From Perilla frutescens (taxonomy: Eukaryota > Streptophyta > Magnoliopsida > Lamiales > Lamiaceae): a stretch of 64,000 nucleotides of DNA. Below, in pieces: positions 1 through 11,816 of this stretch; within the stretch, counting starts at the first letter, position 1; the number at the start of each line of letters is the position of its first letter. Position numbers and translations under genes: made by a program. Under the pieces are notes generated by a model. That model worked only from the letters and a program-made list of their open reading frames with translations, searched no databases and was not told where the DNA came from. The stretch spans positions 72,003,380-72,067,379 of the forward strand of contig BRKX01000002.1 of the NCBI GenBank assembly GCA_026008535.1. The letters run 5' to 3'.

Positions 1-25
1 ATTAAACTGCAAAATAATCCCAAAC

Positions 26-662
26 CTGAAGCAATTTGTGTGTCTCTCGCGGTGGCTTCGGCTCCTCTACTGGTTCACTTTTTCCCATTTCTGAGTTTCC
101 TTGCTCTCTTCTCTTCTTTATCTGAGACAAAAAATGAACATCACTAAGAAACACAACTCCCCATCCAAGACAATTCTACTTATCTCGCACACAGCGCACA
201 CACACAAAAACTAAGAAACACAACTCTCCATCCAAGACAATCCTACTTATCTCAAAAGCGCGAGGCGCGCCCACACACACGCGCGCGCACACACAATGAT
301 AATCAAGAGAAAGACTGACCTTCTGAGAGGGTTTGGGTAAGAACGTATCGGGATTAATACCGTACCGCTCAATAAACTCTCTTTTCTTGTCATTATCTAC
401 AATTCCGTTCCTGGGTTCTGACATACAATCAATTCGGACTTCAAAAGATGCTTCTTTTTCCATTTCTCTCAACAAAACCGAAATCTACATGGAAAGAATC
501 GAGTATTATGAGAATTTGCAGGGACTTACTGTTAGAAAAAGTGATAACAAACGGCCGGCGGCCGGAGCTGAGGGTGGGCTTCGACGGCATGCTGACGGCA
601 TTGGGATTACGGTGGAGAAAATCAGTTCTTGTAATGTGCAGCGGGGTTGGCAGAATCGCCAT
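26..662 (-). CDS. RsmD-like rRNA (guanine-N2) methyltransferase, plastid-type, 5' part (gene runs off the window start)
   Basis: Only the N-terminal part lies in the window; the methyltransferase domain would be beyond position 1. Exon 1 starts at ATG 662 (MAILPTPLHI...), looks like a Ser/Arg/Pro-rich transit peptide, and probably ends at 530 (A|GTAAGT). Exon 2 ends at 320 and carries DKKREFIERYGINPDTFLPK. Exon 3 is 121..26 and encodes a KKRRE segment, then EEPKPPRETHKLLQ, with a clean CAG acceptor and CAG|GT donor. The 'YGxxPxxFL.PSxK ... THKLLQ' order is what I recall of the plant RsmD-like family (Arabidopsis At3g28460 type), thought to methylate chloroplast 16S rRNA. The exon 1/2 junction is uncertain: an acceptor at 465 keeps phase with the donor at 530, whereas the acceptor at 484 would need a weaker donor. 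Family call fairly confident; plastid targeting inferred. Confidence 0.72.
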
Positions 663-757
663 TTTTTTCTGTGCTTCTAGTTGTAGCTTCGCTGCAGAGT
701 GATGAAGTGATAATAATTAAGCAAGATTTTTCAAGTTTGAAAAATTGACGGCGAACT

Positions 758-791
758 TGGGCTTTCATTTGGGCCTTTGAAGATTTGGGCT
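758..791. promoter_or_regulatory. Three TGGGCY (site II / TCP-type) motifs upstream of the RsmD-like gene
   Basis: TGGGCT (758-763), TGGGCC (770-775) and TGGGCT (786-791) lie about 95-130 bp upstream of the start codon at 662. Clustered TGGGCY motifs are typical of plant housekeeping and ribosome/organelle biogenesis promoters bound by TCP factors. Presence is seen; regulation is inferred. Confidence 0.5.
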
Positions 792-1760
792 TCGCTGCTG
801 AATTACATGATGTGGGAATGGGAATTGTTTCCTTTTCTTTTTCTTTTTTTTTTTTTATAGAAATAAGTTGGGAATTATCTATATATAATAACAAAGACAA
901 TAGTTTTTTTTTTGAATTCATTTACGAACTATTAATATGTTATAATATAACTAACTAACTATTGTTATTTATTATTTTATCTTCACTAATTAATTGTATA
1001 TTATTACAATTTTCAATAAAATGATTAATATATATGTAGAGAGAGATTATATCACTATCTAATATAGTAATATGTATTATATCACGTTGATAATGTATAT
1101 TACGTACTAAATACTATTATGTCTATTATACATTAATAACTACATTTTAGTAATTTCATGTGCTGTTAACTAGGAGATAAAACTTCATATCATGCTTGAA
1201 AAAAACAACAACAAATTAGGCAGCGATTAGTTTTGCAAATATTGTTCTCGTAAACATGTTTTTACATATAATAATATATTTCATTTCTCTTTATAAATTA
1301 TTAATCCTATGTTGTATTTTCAATAGTTATAATTATTAAATTAATAATTATATCCAACAGATAGTGATAGTTATTTACATCTCTATATATGTTTGTGTGT
1401 GGCATGTTAATACGGATCAGATCTTCTGTTGCCATTCATATTCCACTTGGTGTTCCATAATTATATATATTTTTTAAAGATTAATACACCATAATTGAAG
1501 ATGGATGAACCATAAATAAAAAAAATTTATAATAAATTAAAAATAAAATAAAAAACAAAAACTTGGAATATGAAATGTCACATAAAATACAATCGGTGAT
1601 CTGGTGTGGTGTTAATATTTGTGAGCTATAATTATTGATTTTATTAGAAAAATAAAATTGGGCCGAACACCTCAAGAGACGGTGTTTGCGAATTGTAGAA
1701 CACGTAACATTATGTTTAATATTCATTTGTAAATTTACTTATTTAATGTTAGATATTCAA

Positions 1761-1965
1761 TACTCCCTCAATTTTTTAATGAGTGTCGTTATATTATTTA
1801 AACTTTGTTTCAAAAAAAATATAATTCTATAAATTTAAGACAGAAAATTCACATATATCCTCATTTAATGCGTTTAAATATTTATATTTCACTCATTTAA
1901 TGTATTCGCACAAGATGTATCAAGTAATTTAATTATTTTATGTGCATTGATCCGAAACTACATTA
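1761..1965. mobile_element. Degraded Stowaway-like MITE copy 1
   Basis: It begins TACTCCCTCAATTTTTTAATG, close to the Stowaway terminal repeat after a TA target. Internal text such as CTCATTTAATGCGTTTAAAT and CATTTAATGTATTCGCA recurs, in reverse complement, in the copy at 3546-3780. The right terminus is not clear. Confidence 0.45.
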
Positions 1966-3545
1966 GAAACAAATGGTGTATAATTAGTTATAAATTACTA
2001 TACATTTTCAAATAATATTTTATTACAACACAATAAATTTAATTTGTCTCATTTAAGTGCACGATAAGTATAATGAGACAATTCAAAAAGCTATAACCTG
2101 TATTACCAATTTATGATCCATAAACGCAAATATTGTAGTGTTACTAAAAGTTGTATGCAAAATTAACGAAATACTACATTAGATTAATTCTGACCAAATC
2201 CACACGTGCACGGTTCAACCACATAACATAACACGTGGTCCACAGCTCCACGCGTAGGCCTGCCCACTTATAAGTTATAAATATATAATATTTAAATTTC
2301 ATTTAAATAAACAATAGTAATAAGTAATAACATCGATCGTGGTAGCCACTGCACCTAATCTCGAACCTCCCCCAAACGCGTTTACATTAGTCGAGTTCAT
2401 ATTAGTCGCCAAACATGGCTGGAACTTCATTTTAATTACACCTAAAAAATCAACTATTGTTTCAACAATATAATATATATTTCTTCATTTTATTTTAATT
2501 ACTGTTTTCTCTATCTTTATGGGGAATTTTATAATTGTTGTGTGGTCTTTTGGACTAGACTCTCACATTTATTGCAATAAATTATTACATTTCAATATCA
2601 TAGGCTTGCTACAGAAAGTTAGGTATATGTTGCATTTAGTTTTCATCATTTGCAACACAAACTTTTGTTTTTTTGCATTATTTTGTTTGAATGACAATAC
2701 CTTATTGAAAACCGAATTTATGTGTTGATAAATATAATGATATTTCTACCTATAACAGTAATGGGCAGCATATTTTCATTATCTTTTATACGTTTGTGAT
2801 TTAATTATGTTGCATTTTATTGTAAAATTGTGTGAATGCTATGCAATACATTAGTTAATGTCTTGATGATTTAAATTGTTACAAATATATAGTAGTATGG
2901 AATATATGAAACATTTAATATGTGTCGTTTATTAGTCTATCTCAGTAGCTGTTTATGTTTTGGAATTGACGACCATATATATAAATAAAAATAAAAATAA
3001 AAACAAAAACAAACAAGGTGCTTAGATTGATATCTTTTTTGTCAGTATTCAATTAAATGATGAAATAATATTAAAATCGGGCCTAAAAAGTTAAACATAA
3101 TCTTCCTTCCATCTTGACAAATAATAGTTCAAACATCATTGTCAAAGATAATAATCTTACCCAACAATAATCATTTCGAAAAACCAACTCCATCTTTTAA
3201 AATCAGCAAAAAATAATATAAAAAAACAGATAGACAGCTAATACTTAACAACATGAGTATTGCTTATGTATTCAATTTTTTCAACAGTCAAATAAATTTT
3301 CAAACAAATTAATATAATATCTAACAACCCCACACAAGATGGTGGAATACAATAATGTTACTTTTATGCTTGGCTAGAATGTCACCAAAGCAGCGTATTG
3401 CAATGGCCGATAACAAGGTTTATTCTGTAAGTTATTTCATCATGTTTTGTGGTAAAATGAGATAACCCTTCAGATGCCCTATAAAAAAGACCTCTTATTA
3501 TAGTGCATAGTAATATTTATATTAAATTATCTAACATTACGATAT

Positions 3546-3780
3546 TACTCGATCTGTTTCTGAATAAGTGTTATTCTGGATGAATACACACATAGATATT
3601 AATTAGATAATCAAGTTATCTTATACACTTTTATGTGAATACATTAAATGAATTCAATATGATTGTTTGAATGCATTAAATGAGGGCAAATATGAGAAAA
3701 ATATGAAAATTTTACCTCGATTGTGTAGAATGACATTTTTTGTGAAACAAAATTAAAGTGTTAGAATGACACTTATTGTG
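3546..3780. mobile_element. Degraded Stowaway-like MITE copy 2, inverted relative to copy 1
   Basis: The left end ACTCGATCTGTTTCTGAATAAGTG resembles a mutated Stowaway end. The right side has GACACTTATT as the partner, and GTGTTAGAATGACA-type sequence is repeated within the right half. Internal CATTAAATGAGGGCAAATAT matches the reverse complement of copy 1. Confidence 0.45.
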
Positions 3781-4844
3781 CTAAAATTAAAGTGCTAGAA
3801 TGAGTACTTTAAAAAAATAAAATCAAGATATTGCAAAATAAATTACAAAAAAAAATATATGGTGTCTAAACACAATCTGATTTCTCTAATACACTACAAA
3901 AATAAAAATAAAAAGGTACTGGTCAATATACATTAGATATAATGACTAGTTTTATAATTATATTAAATACCATCTAAAAAAATATACGATAGAATTAACA
4001 ATTAAACAATGAAAATTATCACAGTGTTATGTCACATCTGCATACTTCTTTAGATTTTAAATTTGATTTGATCTCTCTTATATGATATGGTTTTATGCCC
4101 TCTAGTTAAACGTATACAACTTTTAGAAAAGCCAGATTATTATAATATACCATAATACTCTTTAGCATATAAAATCACATCATGAACATATATAATCTAT
4201 AATAGACAGTATATACATTGATACAAAATGTTAATAATTTGTACAAGAATTAATAACATATCATTAATTAGTGTATATTATACAATATTACTTCTCATAT
4301 ATAGGAATTGAATTTGGACGCGAAAATTGTCTTTCAATCCTTGTCACTTCTTTACTGTAACATATATAATAACCTATGTCGAATTAGTAGTTTTTTTTAG
4401 TAAAAAAATACACATGATTTATAATTAACACGTCATATTTAATTTATCATAAAAATTATATACACATTTATTTAGAATTTAATCCATAGATTATACCTAA
4501 ATTTATAATAAATATTGTATCTCGTAAATCTTAATATATCTCACAAAAATAATATCTTGCTGCGTTCCAATAATCAGCCGACCAGAAAACTGCGTACGAT
4601 ACTTTACAAGTCAGCACAACTCCTACGTTTTCATTGACTAATCTTTGCTCCTCTTCCTTCAAATTCCCATTTTTCAACCTTTTATATACGTATATTTATG
4701 TATGTAATTTTTTTTTGGCGTAGAATAATTCTAATTTATTGAACAAAGAGTTGAGAATTCAATGAGGTTAAGCTCTGGCACCTTTTTGTTCGGTATTTTT
4801 TTTTCTTCTGCACCAAACAGTAGTTAATTATAGACAAATACCCC

Positions 4845-4853
4845 TATTTATAC
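4845..4853 (+). promoter_or_regulatory. Candidate TATA box of the EDR2-C gene
   Basis: TATTTATAC lies about 80 bp upstream of the ATG at 4930, a usual plant spacing. Position and sequence are the only support. Confidence 0.35.
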
Positions 4854-4929
4854 ACTGAAAGAAACCATTTTTCAGCTTCGAGTAAGATTTTTCTTCAATT
4901 TTTGTGATCCGCGCCTTGAAATTGGGAAG

Positions 4930-5207
4930 ATGGGCGTTTGTGGGTCGAAGCCAAAAGGGTGTGTGGGGATGAAGGGGAAGTTGAATTTGCAGAAAAAGCG
5001 CAGGAATCAGAAAACGACAAGAGTTAAAAAAGCGCATTCTGCAAATAATCGACATCGTGTAGAACCCTCCAAGCAGAAGGATGTTTCTTACAACAGCAAT
5101 CCTGCATTTCAAGGTTCTGATTTGTTTTTATTTGGGTGTTTGTGGAAATCCAGATTTTGATTTAGTTGAGCAGTTGTTATTTTCGTGTGCAATTTGTGTG
5201 AAATGAA

Positions 5208-5238
<31 letters not shown>

Positions 5239-8038
5239 CAGCTGGGAAATGATTGATTTTTAGATTTGTTGGTTATGAATATAAATGCAGTTTTTTTGGT
5301 GGTATTAGGTTAATCTGGTTACTTTGAGATTTATTTTGACGGTTGAGATTTATGCGGGATTAATATTCTCTTGAAAAATGAAAAAAACAGGTTTAGAAAT
5401 GCAGGATTTTTATTTTTCCGGATAATTGATTTTTATGAATTTTATGTGGTTTAGGAAGCAGTGAGGCATGGTTCGATCCTGATGCATTGATTGATTCTGA
5501 TGGAGAAGATGAATTTTACAGCGTTCAAGATGGTTAGTGCTTAGGCATTTTACTTCTTGTTCGAAAATATATGTTGATGCATTCGCATTTTCTGATGTTA
5601 TAACAGCTCCATTTATATGTATTTTATGGCTTGAAAACTTGCAGATGTATCTCAAGCTGGATCACTATCTAATGTTGTAACTCCAAGGTTTTCGAACCAA
5701 GTTATTGATTCTCAGCTGAACTCTGATGATCCTCAAAATGTGGTGAGGGATTCTGATGAGTGTGAGGACGGGAGTGAGACAGGATCATTGCATAGTTGTG
5801 GATTTATTTCGAATGCCTTGCTCCCTTGTCTTGCTTGTGATGAGTCTTTAGATGGGAAGAAGAAATTGGATGAGTCTTTAGATGTGAAGAAGAAATTGTC
5901 AAGTGTAGGAGGCCCAAGCACAAAGAAGAAGTTATCATTTACTCAATCTTTTAAGTGGAAAGAAGGACATGAAAACCCGATTTTATGTAAGTTCCATTGG
6001 TATTTTTTTTATACAGTATTGTGAGAACTAGAACTTAGTCATGGTTAATTGAGTTACTATATTATTAGATGCTTTATCCACTGCATTTTTGTCGAAATGC
6101 CTACTTCCAGCTTCGTTGACCCAAGAAAATGATTAATCTTTGGTGTGTGTTCGTGCATTTTTTTTATCTATCAATTGACCTAGTAGTTCGTGCATGTTGA
6201 AGTGTTCACTATAAGGCTTATAAGTGTTTCTCTATCATGATAAATCCTTTTTGCTCTCAATTTTAGCATTGGGAAAGCCCGCTATACAAAGACCAATAGC
6301 CGGTTCCCAGATTATGTGTTCTCCATTAGAGAAAAAAATACCGGAATCTTGGTCAAGGATTGAGCCGAATACCTTTAAAGTCCGAGGACGAAACTATGCC
6401 AGGTGAGAGCATGTTATGTTTATTCTGTTATTCTGAACTACCGTATTCGGACTTGCTGACATTTACTTTCTACATTTAGTTATAATTCTTTGTTGAAAAT
6501 CAACTGATTAGGTAATACGTGTTTGACAGGGACAAAAAGAAAGAATTTGCTTCAAATTATGCTGCATATGTTCCTTTTGGAGTGGATGTCTTTTTATCTC
6601 CTCGAAAAATTGATCATGTAGCTCGATTTGTTGAACTCCCGGCCGTTGACTCACATGGAGAAGTCCCCACTCTTCTTGTTGTGAACCTTCAGGTACATCT
6701 ATTGTTCATCGCTATAAATGTACACTATATCCTTCAATATATTGGCCTATTTCTCTTTAGATATTCCTATGTTGAAATCCTAATATTGGCCTTCTTAAGA
6801 GACGTCTGCTCAGGAATTGAATTTGAGCTAATTAGTATTTTACTAACTTTTTTCATCCTTCCTCTGTGTCAGATTCCACTTTACCCTGCAACAATTTTCC
6901 AAAACGAATATGATGGGGCTGGGATGAATTTTGTTATTTATTGCAAGCTTTCGGAGAACTACTCAGAAGATCTTCCAGTTAATTTTCGAGAAAATCTCAA
7001 GGTAAGGAGGCGGTATCTCTGATTCTCATACCTGTAGCTATTATTTTATTTGCTAACAACATTAATCTTTTTATGAAAGCAAAAAGGTAAATCTTTTTTC
7101 CTTCTCTTTGTTAAGCAGAAAATAATTGCCAATGAGACTGAGAAGATCAAGGGCTTTGCCATTGACACGAATGTACCATTCCGAGAAAGATTAAAGATCT
7201 TAGGCCGAGTGATGAACGTTGATGACCTTCAATTAAATTCAGCAGAGAGGAAACTTATGCATGCTTACAACGAGAAGCCAGTTCTTTCACGTCCTCAGCA
7301 TGAGTTTTACTTGGTAAAGTTTTATTTTTCTTTCGATGGCTGCATTCTTTCGACACGCTCTAAATATCTTCATCATTTCATGCTGTATATTGATATGGTG
7401 TCATTTACTTCTAGGTTTAAATGGGTTCAGATCGGGTTTGGATTAAATTAATATATCAATCACTCATTTGATGAAATCATAGCGATGTTGTATACATATC
7501 ACACATTTAATTTACCTTGTACCATATCTCTTAGGATTAGAAGGTTTCATTACTAAAATAACCTTATCACGATTGTCGGGTTATCACTTTTGAGGATAGC
7601 TTGATTAATTTGCATCTTCAACATTTCAAGTCTAGCTCGAGCTCTAGGTGCAACTGAAACCTACAAGAGCTCCAATCTAAGCTACTATATCTACGCTTGT
7701 GTTTTTTGACCACGAGAGCTGATCATGCAATCTATGCAGGGAGAAAACTACTTTGAGATCGACCTGGACATCCATAGATTCAGTTACATTGCACGGAAAG
7801 GGTTTGGAACATTTCAAGACAGACTCAAGCACTGTGTCTTCGACTTTGGTCTGACAATTCAGGTTAGATACTCGAATCCATCCTAATCAGACTAAACCTC
7901 ACTAAACACTCTCAGTTATTCACCTTTTCGTGCAACGTGATGCAGGGAAACAAACCCGAAGATCTACCAGAGTGTTTGCTATGCTGTCTACGACTGAAGG
8001 AAATTGACTATGCTAACTATTGCCAACTGAGCTGCTGA
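4930..8038 (+). CDS. EDR2 C-terminal domain (DUF1336) protein with N-myristoylation motif, 480 aa
   Basis: Nine exons, all GT-AG and phase-consistent: 4930-5113, 5455-5532, 5645-5986, 6267-6402, 6530-6692, 6873-7001, 7119-7313, 7740-7862, 7946-8038 (1443 nt). The N-terminus MGVCGSKPKG has Gly2 for myristoylation, Cys4 for possible S-acylation and a basic stretch, so membrane attachment is likely. A low-complexity linker follows (two DESLDxKKKL copies around residues 150-175). The C-terminal half is the EDR2_C/DUF1336 domain (about residues 230-475), recognisable by W-SRIEPNTFKVRGRNYARDK, VPFGVDVFLSPRKIDH, FVIYCKL, and HEFYLGENYFEIDLDIHRFSYIARKG. It lacks the PH and START domains of full EDR2, so it belongs to the short plant DUF1336 class. 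EDR2 itself is a negative regulator of pathogen-triggered cell death; whether this short form shares that role is unknown. Intron 1 carries a (TA)n microsatellite near 5207-5236. Confidence 0.9.
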
Positions 8039-8911
8039 CGAGGTGACACTTGCCTCAATGCCGCGATATTTAAGCTTAGGGCAGAACCTATTCGCGGACA
8101 AGTTTCTTTTCTTTGTTGACGGCTGAGTTCTGAGATATTGGTGTCTATTCAAGTCTACAGGTGCTGATATCTGAGTGAGTGTACAGAAATTGCAACGAAA
8201 CTACACATTTTTTTTTCAAGTTTTTATAAAGAATGACACCCTCCTAATTCTAGGTTGGGTATTTATGTTATGATTCTTGTATTCTTCGTTCATATTCCCA
8301 GGTTGAGCATCATTCCATTAATAAGAAAGACAAAGGATCAGTTTGGATTCTATGTTGTATTGTTATATCTCGTATTTTACTTCATCACAAAAACTTGTGT
8401 GGGACTATCTCACAGGCCAAGATCTGAAAAACATTACTTATATCTGGTGGTATATTTGTAATTTATTAGTTTTTGGATTCGGGTGTGGGTATGGGTACGG
8501 TCTTACAAATCTTGACTCGTTAGATGATTTTGCATAAAATTTTCGGATATATGCATAATGGTGCATGGAATATATACACTGTTATGTAATAGGAGATCCA
8601 ATTCATCAAAAGATGAAAATTTATGTAACAATTCCTTTTATTTACAAATATTTACATACCAAGATTTTGAGGAACACAATGTTCCGTTCTTACATCAAAA
8701 TCACAAAGTAGGTGCTAAACATTTTCAACACTCGTCTACAAATATGTCCAAATCAACAGCAAATTGCCAAAAAAAATTGAAAAAAAAGGGGAAAGAAAAG
8801 ATAGGCATGCATCTATACAGGAAAGGCAGCCTCGTTTTGATGGCAAAATGGCTGAAAAAATATATAGCCAAAGATAACTCCATGCAACAATTGATTCATG
8901 ATAAAAGGCCT
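8039..8911. other. Convergent 3' region between the EDR2-C gene (+) and the small MASP-like gene (-)
   Basis: Short ORFs here have no recognisable domain. The segment probably holds the 3' UTRs of both flanking genes; nothing else is supported. Confidence 0.5.
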
Positions 8912-9187
8912 CTATGAGGCTGGTGATCGAACGCAGTGCACGAAAATCGAGAGAAAAGCGCACCTGTGGGCTTTACGTTCTGACCTAGACGGTGGTGGTG
9001 GGTCATGCTCAGAAGTGTTGGAGAGATTGGAATCTGAGATGCAATACTGATACCTGAAATCCCGGGAATTTTCTCGGGTAGGTGCAGGTGGCTTCACTTC
9101 TGGGATTTGAACAACGTTCTTATCCCATATTCTGCCCGAAGATCCCTGCCTCCGGAATGAACATGAAGATCTTTGTAACGTGTTCAT
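8912..9187 (-). CDS. Small plant protein resembling MAPK kinase substrate protein (At1g80180-like), 91 aa
   Basis: Single-exon ORF. The N-terminus MNTLQRSSCSFRRQGSSG followed by RIWD matches the conserved 'LQRSxxSFRRxGSSGxxWD' start of the small plant family typified by At1g80180/At1g15400. It also has a Pro/Ser-rich middle (PPPPSRSERK) and a Cys-containing tail (HRCAFLSIFVHC). Family members are small basic, probably disordered proteins reported as MAP kinase cascade substrates; Ser residues in the RxGSSG segment are plausible phosphosites. There is no signal peptide or membrane segment. The start is fixed by the conserved N-terminus. Molecular function is not established from sequence. Confidence 0.6.
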   Translation of the reverse strand: MNTLQRSSCSFRRQGSSGRIWDKNVVQIPEVKPPAPTRENSRDFRYQYCISDSNLSNTSEHDPPPPSRSERKAHRCAFLSIFVHCVRSPAS

Positions 9188-9813
9188 GGCTACGAGGTTG
9201 ATCTACCGTTGTGTATTATGGTTTTTTTTTGTTTTTTAAGTTTTGTCTTTTTCTTTGAACTTTTATTTTTTCTTTTCTTTTCTTTTCTCCCCTTCAATTT
9301 TTTTTGTCTCCCCGCAACAGAATATAACGGTTATCTGACTTGGTTCAGTTGATCTGATGGTTTGTTGCGAATGGTTTCGATGATAACAAAAGGTAACACG
9401 TGTATAAAATAATGCCTCTTATATGATATCTATTTTTAATTCGAATATTATTAATACAAATATATGCTATATTGTATTTTTGTTCTTAATTTGGTGGCTT
9501 CTATTTATTTATTGAGTTGCAAATTAGTTGGACTGGTAAATTCCAAAATATTAATCTATTATACCCTAAAACACAGCCTCTCTTTCTCACTCAATATTTT
9601 CAATTCACAATTCATTTATTCATAATGTCATCTTATACACGTGACTTGTAACAGCATTGCAGGAACATGAAAGGAGAAAGGCTTGCGAAATTGTTTACAT
9701 ATGTGACAATTGATGCTAGACAACAGATACTAGTACTCAGACATAAGCTGCATAGTAAAAGAAATGCCTCATTTCCTAATCAAGAAATTAAATAAAAAAG
9801 CAGTTTCATAACA
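9188..9813. other. Spacer between MASP-like gene and MYB35-like gene
   Basis: Contains T-rich and pyrimidine-rich sequence directly upstream of the MASP-like start (its likely promoter/5' UTR on the minus strand) and the 3' flank of the MYB gene. No further gene seen. Confidence 0.5.
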
Positions 9814-11087
9814 TCAGTAATCGTAGTTTTCATCAAAAATCTCAGGAAACTGAAGCCTCATTTCCATGTCACGTGCCAACATATCTTCCACAAATGTATC
9901 TGCAGCAGATGAACTACACTCCTCAACAATCTGAGCAGAATTCCCACTGCATTCATCTCCACGACCAAGATCTCCATCTTCTTCCACTATGACTGGCACT
10001 GCAGACTCATTTTTGAATCCCCCCAAAATGTATTCGTTGCAGGAAAAGGGAGGCGAAGGAACCGTTTGAGCTCGAGAGGCCTCACACGAGGGTGATGATC
10101 CGCAGCCAAAACGCGTGACACTCGAAGATGGAAAGCTATCAGCAGCAGAGGAGGCCTCATTGAATAAATGCACATTTTCTTGATTGATGGCTTGTATGCT
10201 CTTGCTCAAGACGTCATAGTTGGTGAAGTGATCGATCTTTTGAGTCCCGTTTTCTTGAATCCAGAGGGCAGTGGAGTTCTGGAGAAAAGGGTTCCTGTTT
10301 CTGGAGATAGGAGAGCCACTGATCTTTCCATATTCACTGAAAAGCTGAGAAAAAGGCTTGTGTGTTATGGGATCAATCCCCATTTTAGTCAGCTTTTTCT
10401 TCAGTTTCGTGTTCCAGTAGTTCTTCACATCGTTGTCCGTTCTCCCTGGCAGCCGTCTGGCTATCAGAGACCATCTACGATTTTATTGCAAAAAAAAAAC
10501 GACGTTAAGCTAAGCTTGTATATGTACTTGTCTGCACAAAAACCTTAAATTTTATGACATTAATTATGTTCCTTCAAACAGCATTGTCTTGTCTGAATCA
10601 TCATAGACTTAAAACCAAAACTAAAGAACAAAACTACTGGTTTCTCAGAAATGACATTAACATATATGTATATATATCTGGAAACAACAGGATGGATGGA
10701 TGGATCGAGTAGATTGGAAAGCAGTAGTGTATATATATAGAGAGGTGTACCTGCTGCCAATGGTTTTGTGCATTTCAAGAATGCATTCCTCTTCTTCAGG
10801 TGTGAAACCGTCGTGCTTGAGATCAGGGCGTAGATAATTAGTCCATCTTAATCTACAGCTCTTCCCACATCTGTTAAGGCCTGTACAAAACCTCAGAAAG
10901 AGCAACGAGCGCAGAGATTTGTATGTTTGTATGCATGTAAGAAAGTAAATGTACCTGCTTTCTGAGGGACTAAGGTCCAGTTGCCGATTCCATGGCTGGC
11001 TACATATGCAAGAATTTTGGCGTCTTCTTCGGGTGTCCAAGGCCCTCTTTTGACGTTTGCTTTGTCGCAGCAGGGCGGCCTCCCCAT
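9814..11087 (-). CDS. MYB35: R2R3-MYB transcription factor, TDF1/MYB35 type, 307 aa
   Basis: Three exons: 11087-10955 (133 nt), 10880-10751 (130 nt), 10474-9814 (661 nt). The 133/130 nt pattern is the classic R2R3-MYB structure and keeps the frame. R2 (about residues 14-61) starts with RGPWTPEEDAKILAYVASHG; R3 (about 67-112) has the W-to-F variant first helix (DGFTPEEEECILEMH) and ends with GRTDNDVKNYWNTKLKKKL. The extension KMGIDPITHKPFSQLFSEY is typical of the Arabidopsis MYB35/TDF1 branch and separates it from MYB80. TDF1 is a nuclear activator in anther tapetum development, between DYT1 and AMS. The acidic C-terminus (VEDMLARDMEMRLQFPEIF) may be the activation region. Subfamily call is strong from the DNA-binding domain; tapetal role is inferred from family. 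Upstream DNA carries a long GA/CA microsatellite. Confidence 0.9.
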
Positions 11088-11335
11088 GGTCGTCTCAGAA
11101 ATGTGTTTGTGTTTCTTAATTTGCCTGAAAAATGAAAGGGAGACTGATGTAATGATGATGTGATTTCACGGCTTCATGAATAAATTTGAAGGGAATTATA
11201 CATTTAACAAGTGAAGGAGCATGAACTGCATGCATCTCTCTCCAATTAACAACAATTGCATGAGCTTTGTCAATGAATCACAAAAGAAAAGAGTACTGTT
11301 TGACATGATATGAAAAATGAAGCATGCAATCCCCC

Positions 11336-11338
<3 letters not shown>

Positions 11339-11393
<55 letters not shown>

Positions 11394-11410
11394 TGTGTGT
11401 GTGTGTGTGA
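11339..11410. repeat. Compound microsatellite (CT)n-(GT)n
   Basis: About 52 bases of CT repeat followed by about 20 bases of GT repeat, roughly 250-320 bp upstream of the MYB35-like start. On the gene strand it reads (CA)n(GA)n. ORFs through it are only repeat translations. Confidence 0.95.
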
Positions 11411-11816
11411 GACATAAACTGATAAACACACGCTAGGCTCAGTAGTACTATAGAGATTGAATATATGTATGGAGGTCATTATATCTGTTACCAAGTTTCA
11501 ATCATATTAGATTAGTATCAGATTCTGGCGTCTTTCTGCATGAGTATCGTGAAGCATACGAGATATTTTATTTCAAATTGTGTTTCTTCTTCTAACATTT
11601 GTCATACAATCACACAACATGTCTAGAAGGGATCAATCACTTGCAAATAAATATGGAGACACTAGTTAATCTCAATATGTTCTCGATTTATGGATGATGA
11701 AAGTTTGACTGTATTGCTTCATCTACATGTCCAGTACAATATCTTCTTCTCTCATGTATACAACTTATAAACTTGTTCAAGTTTATTTTTCGAAAATCGG
11801 GCCAAGTAAACGTTTA
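11411..11816. other. Intergenic spacer between MYB35-like promoter and P4H 3' end
   Basis: Plain AT-rich sequence, probably the distal MYB promoter and P4H 3' UTR. No gene recognised. Confidence 0.5.

Larger units (their letters stand above)
922..4800. other. AT-rich intergenic spacer, no gene recognised
   Basis: Between the RsmD-like promoter and the EDR2-C gene the sequence is strongly AT-rich, with only short ORFs lacking recognisable domains. It contains two diverged Stowaway-like MITE copies (listed separately) and A/T tracts. I see no RNA gene. Confidence 0.6.

Noticed and set aside
11196..11494. ORFs with Arg-Glu repeats and Thr-His repeats
   Set aside because: They read through the (CT)n/(GT)n microsatellite; not genes.
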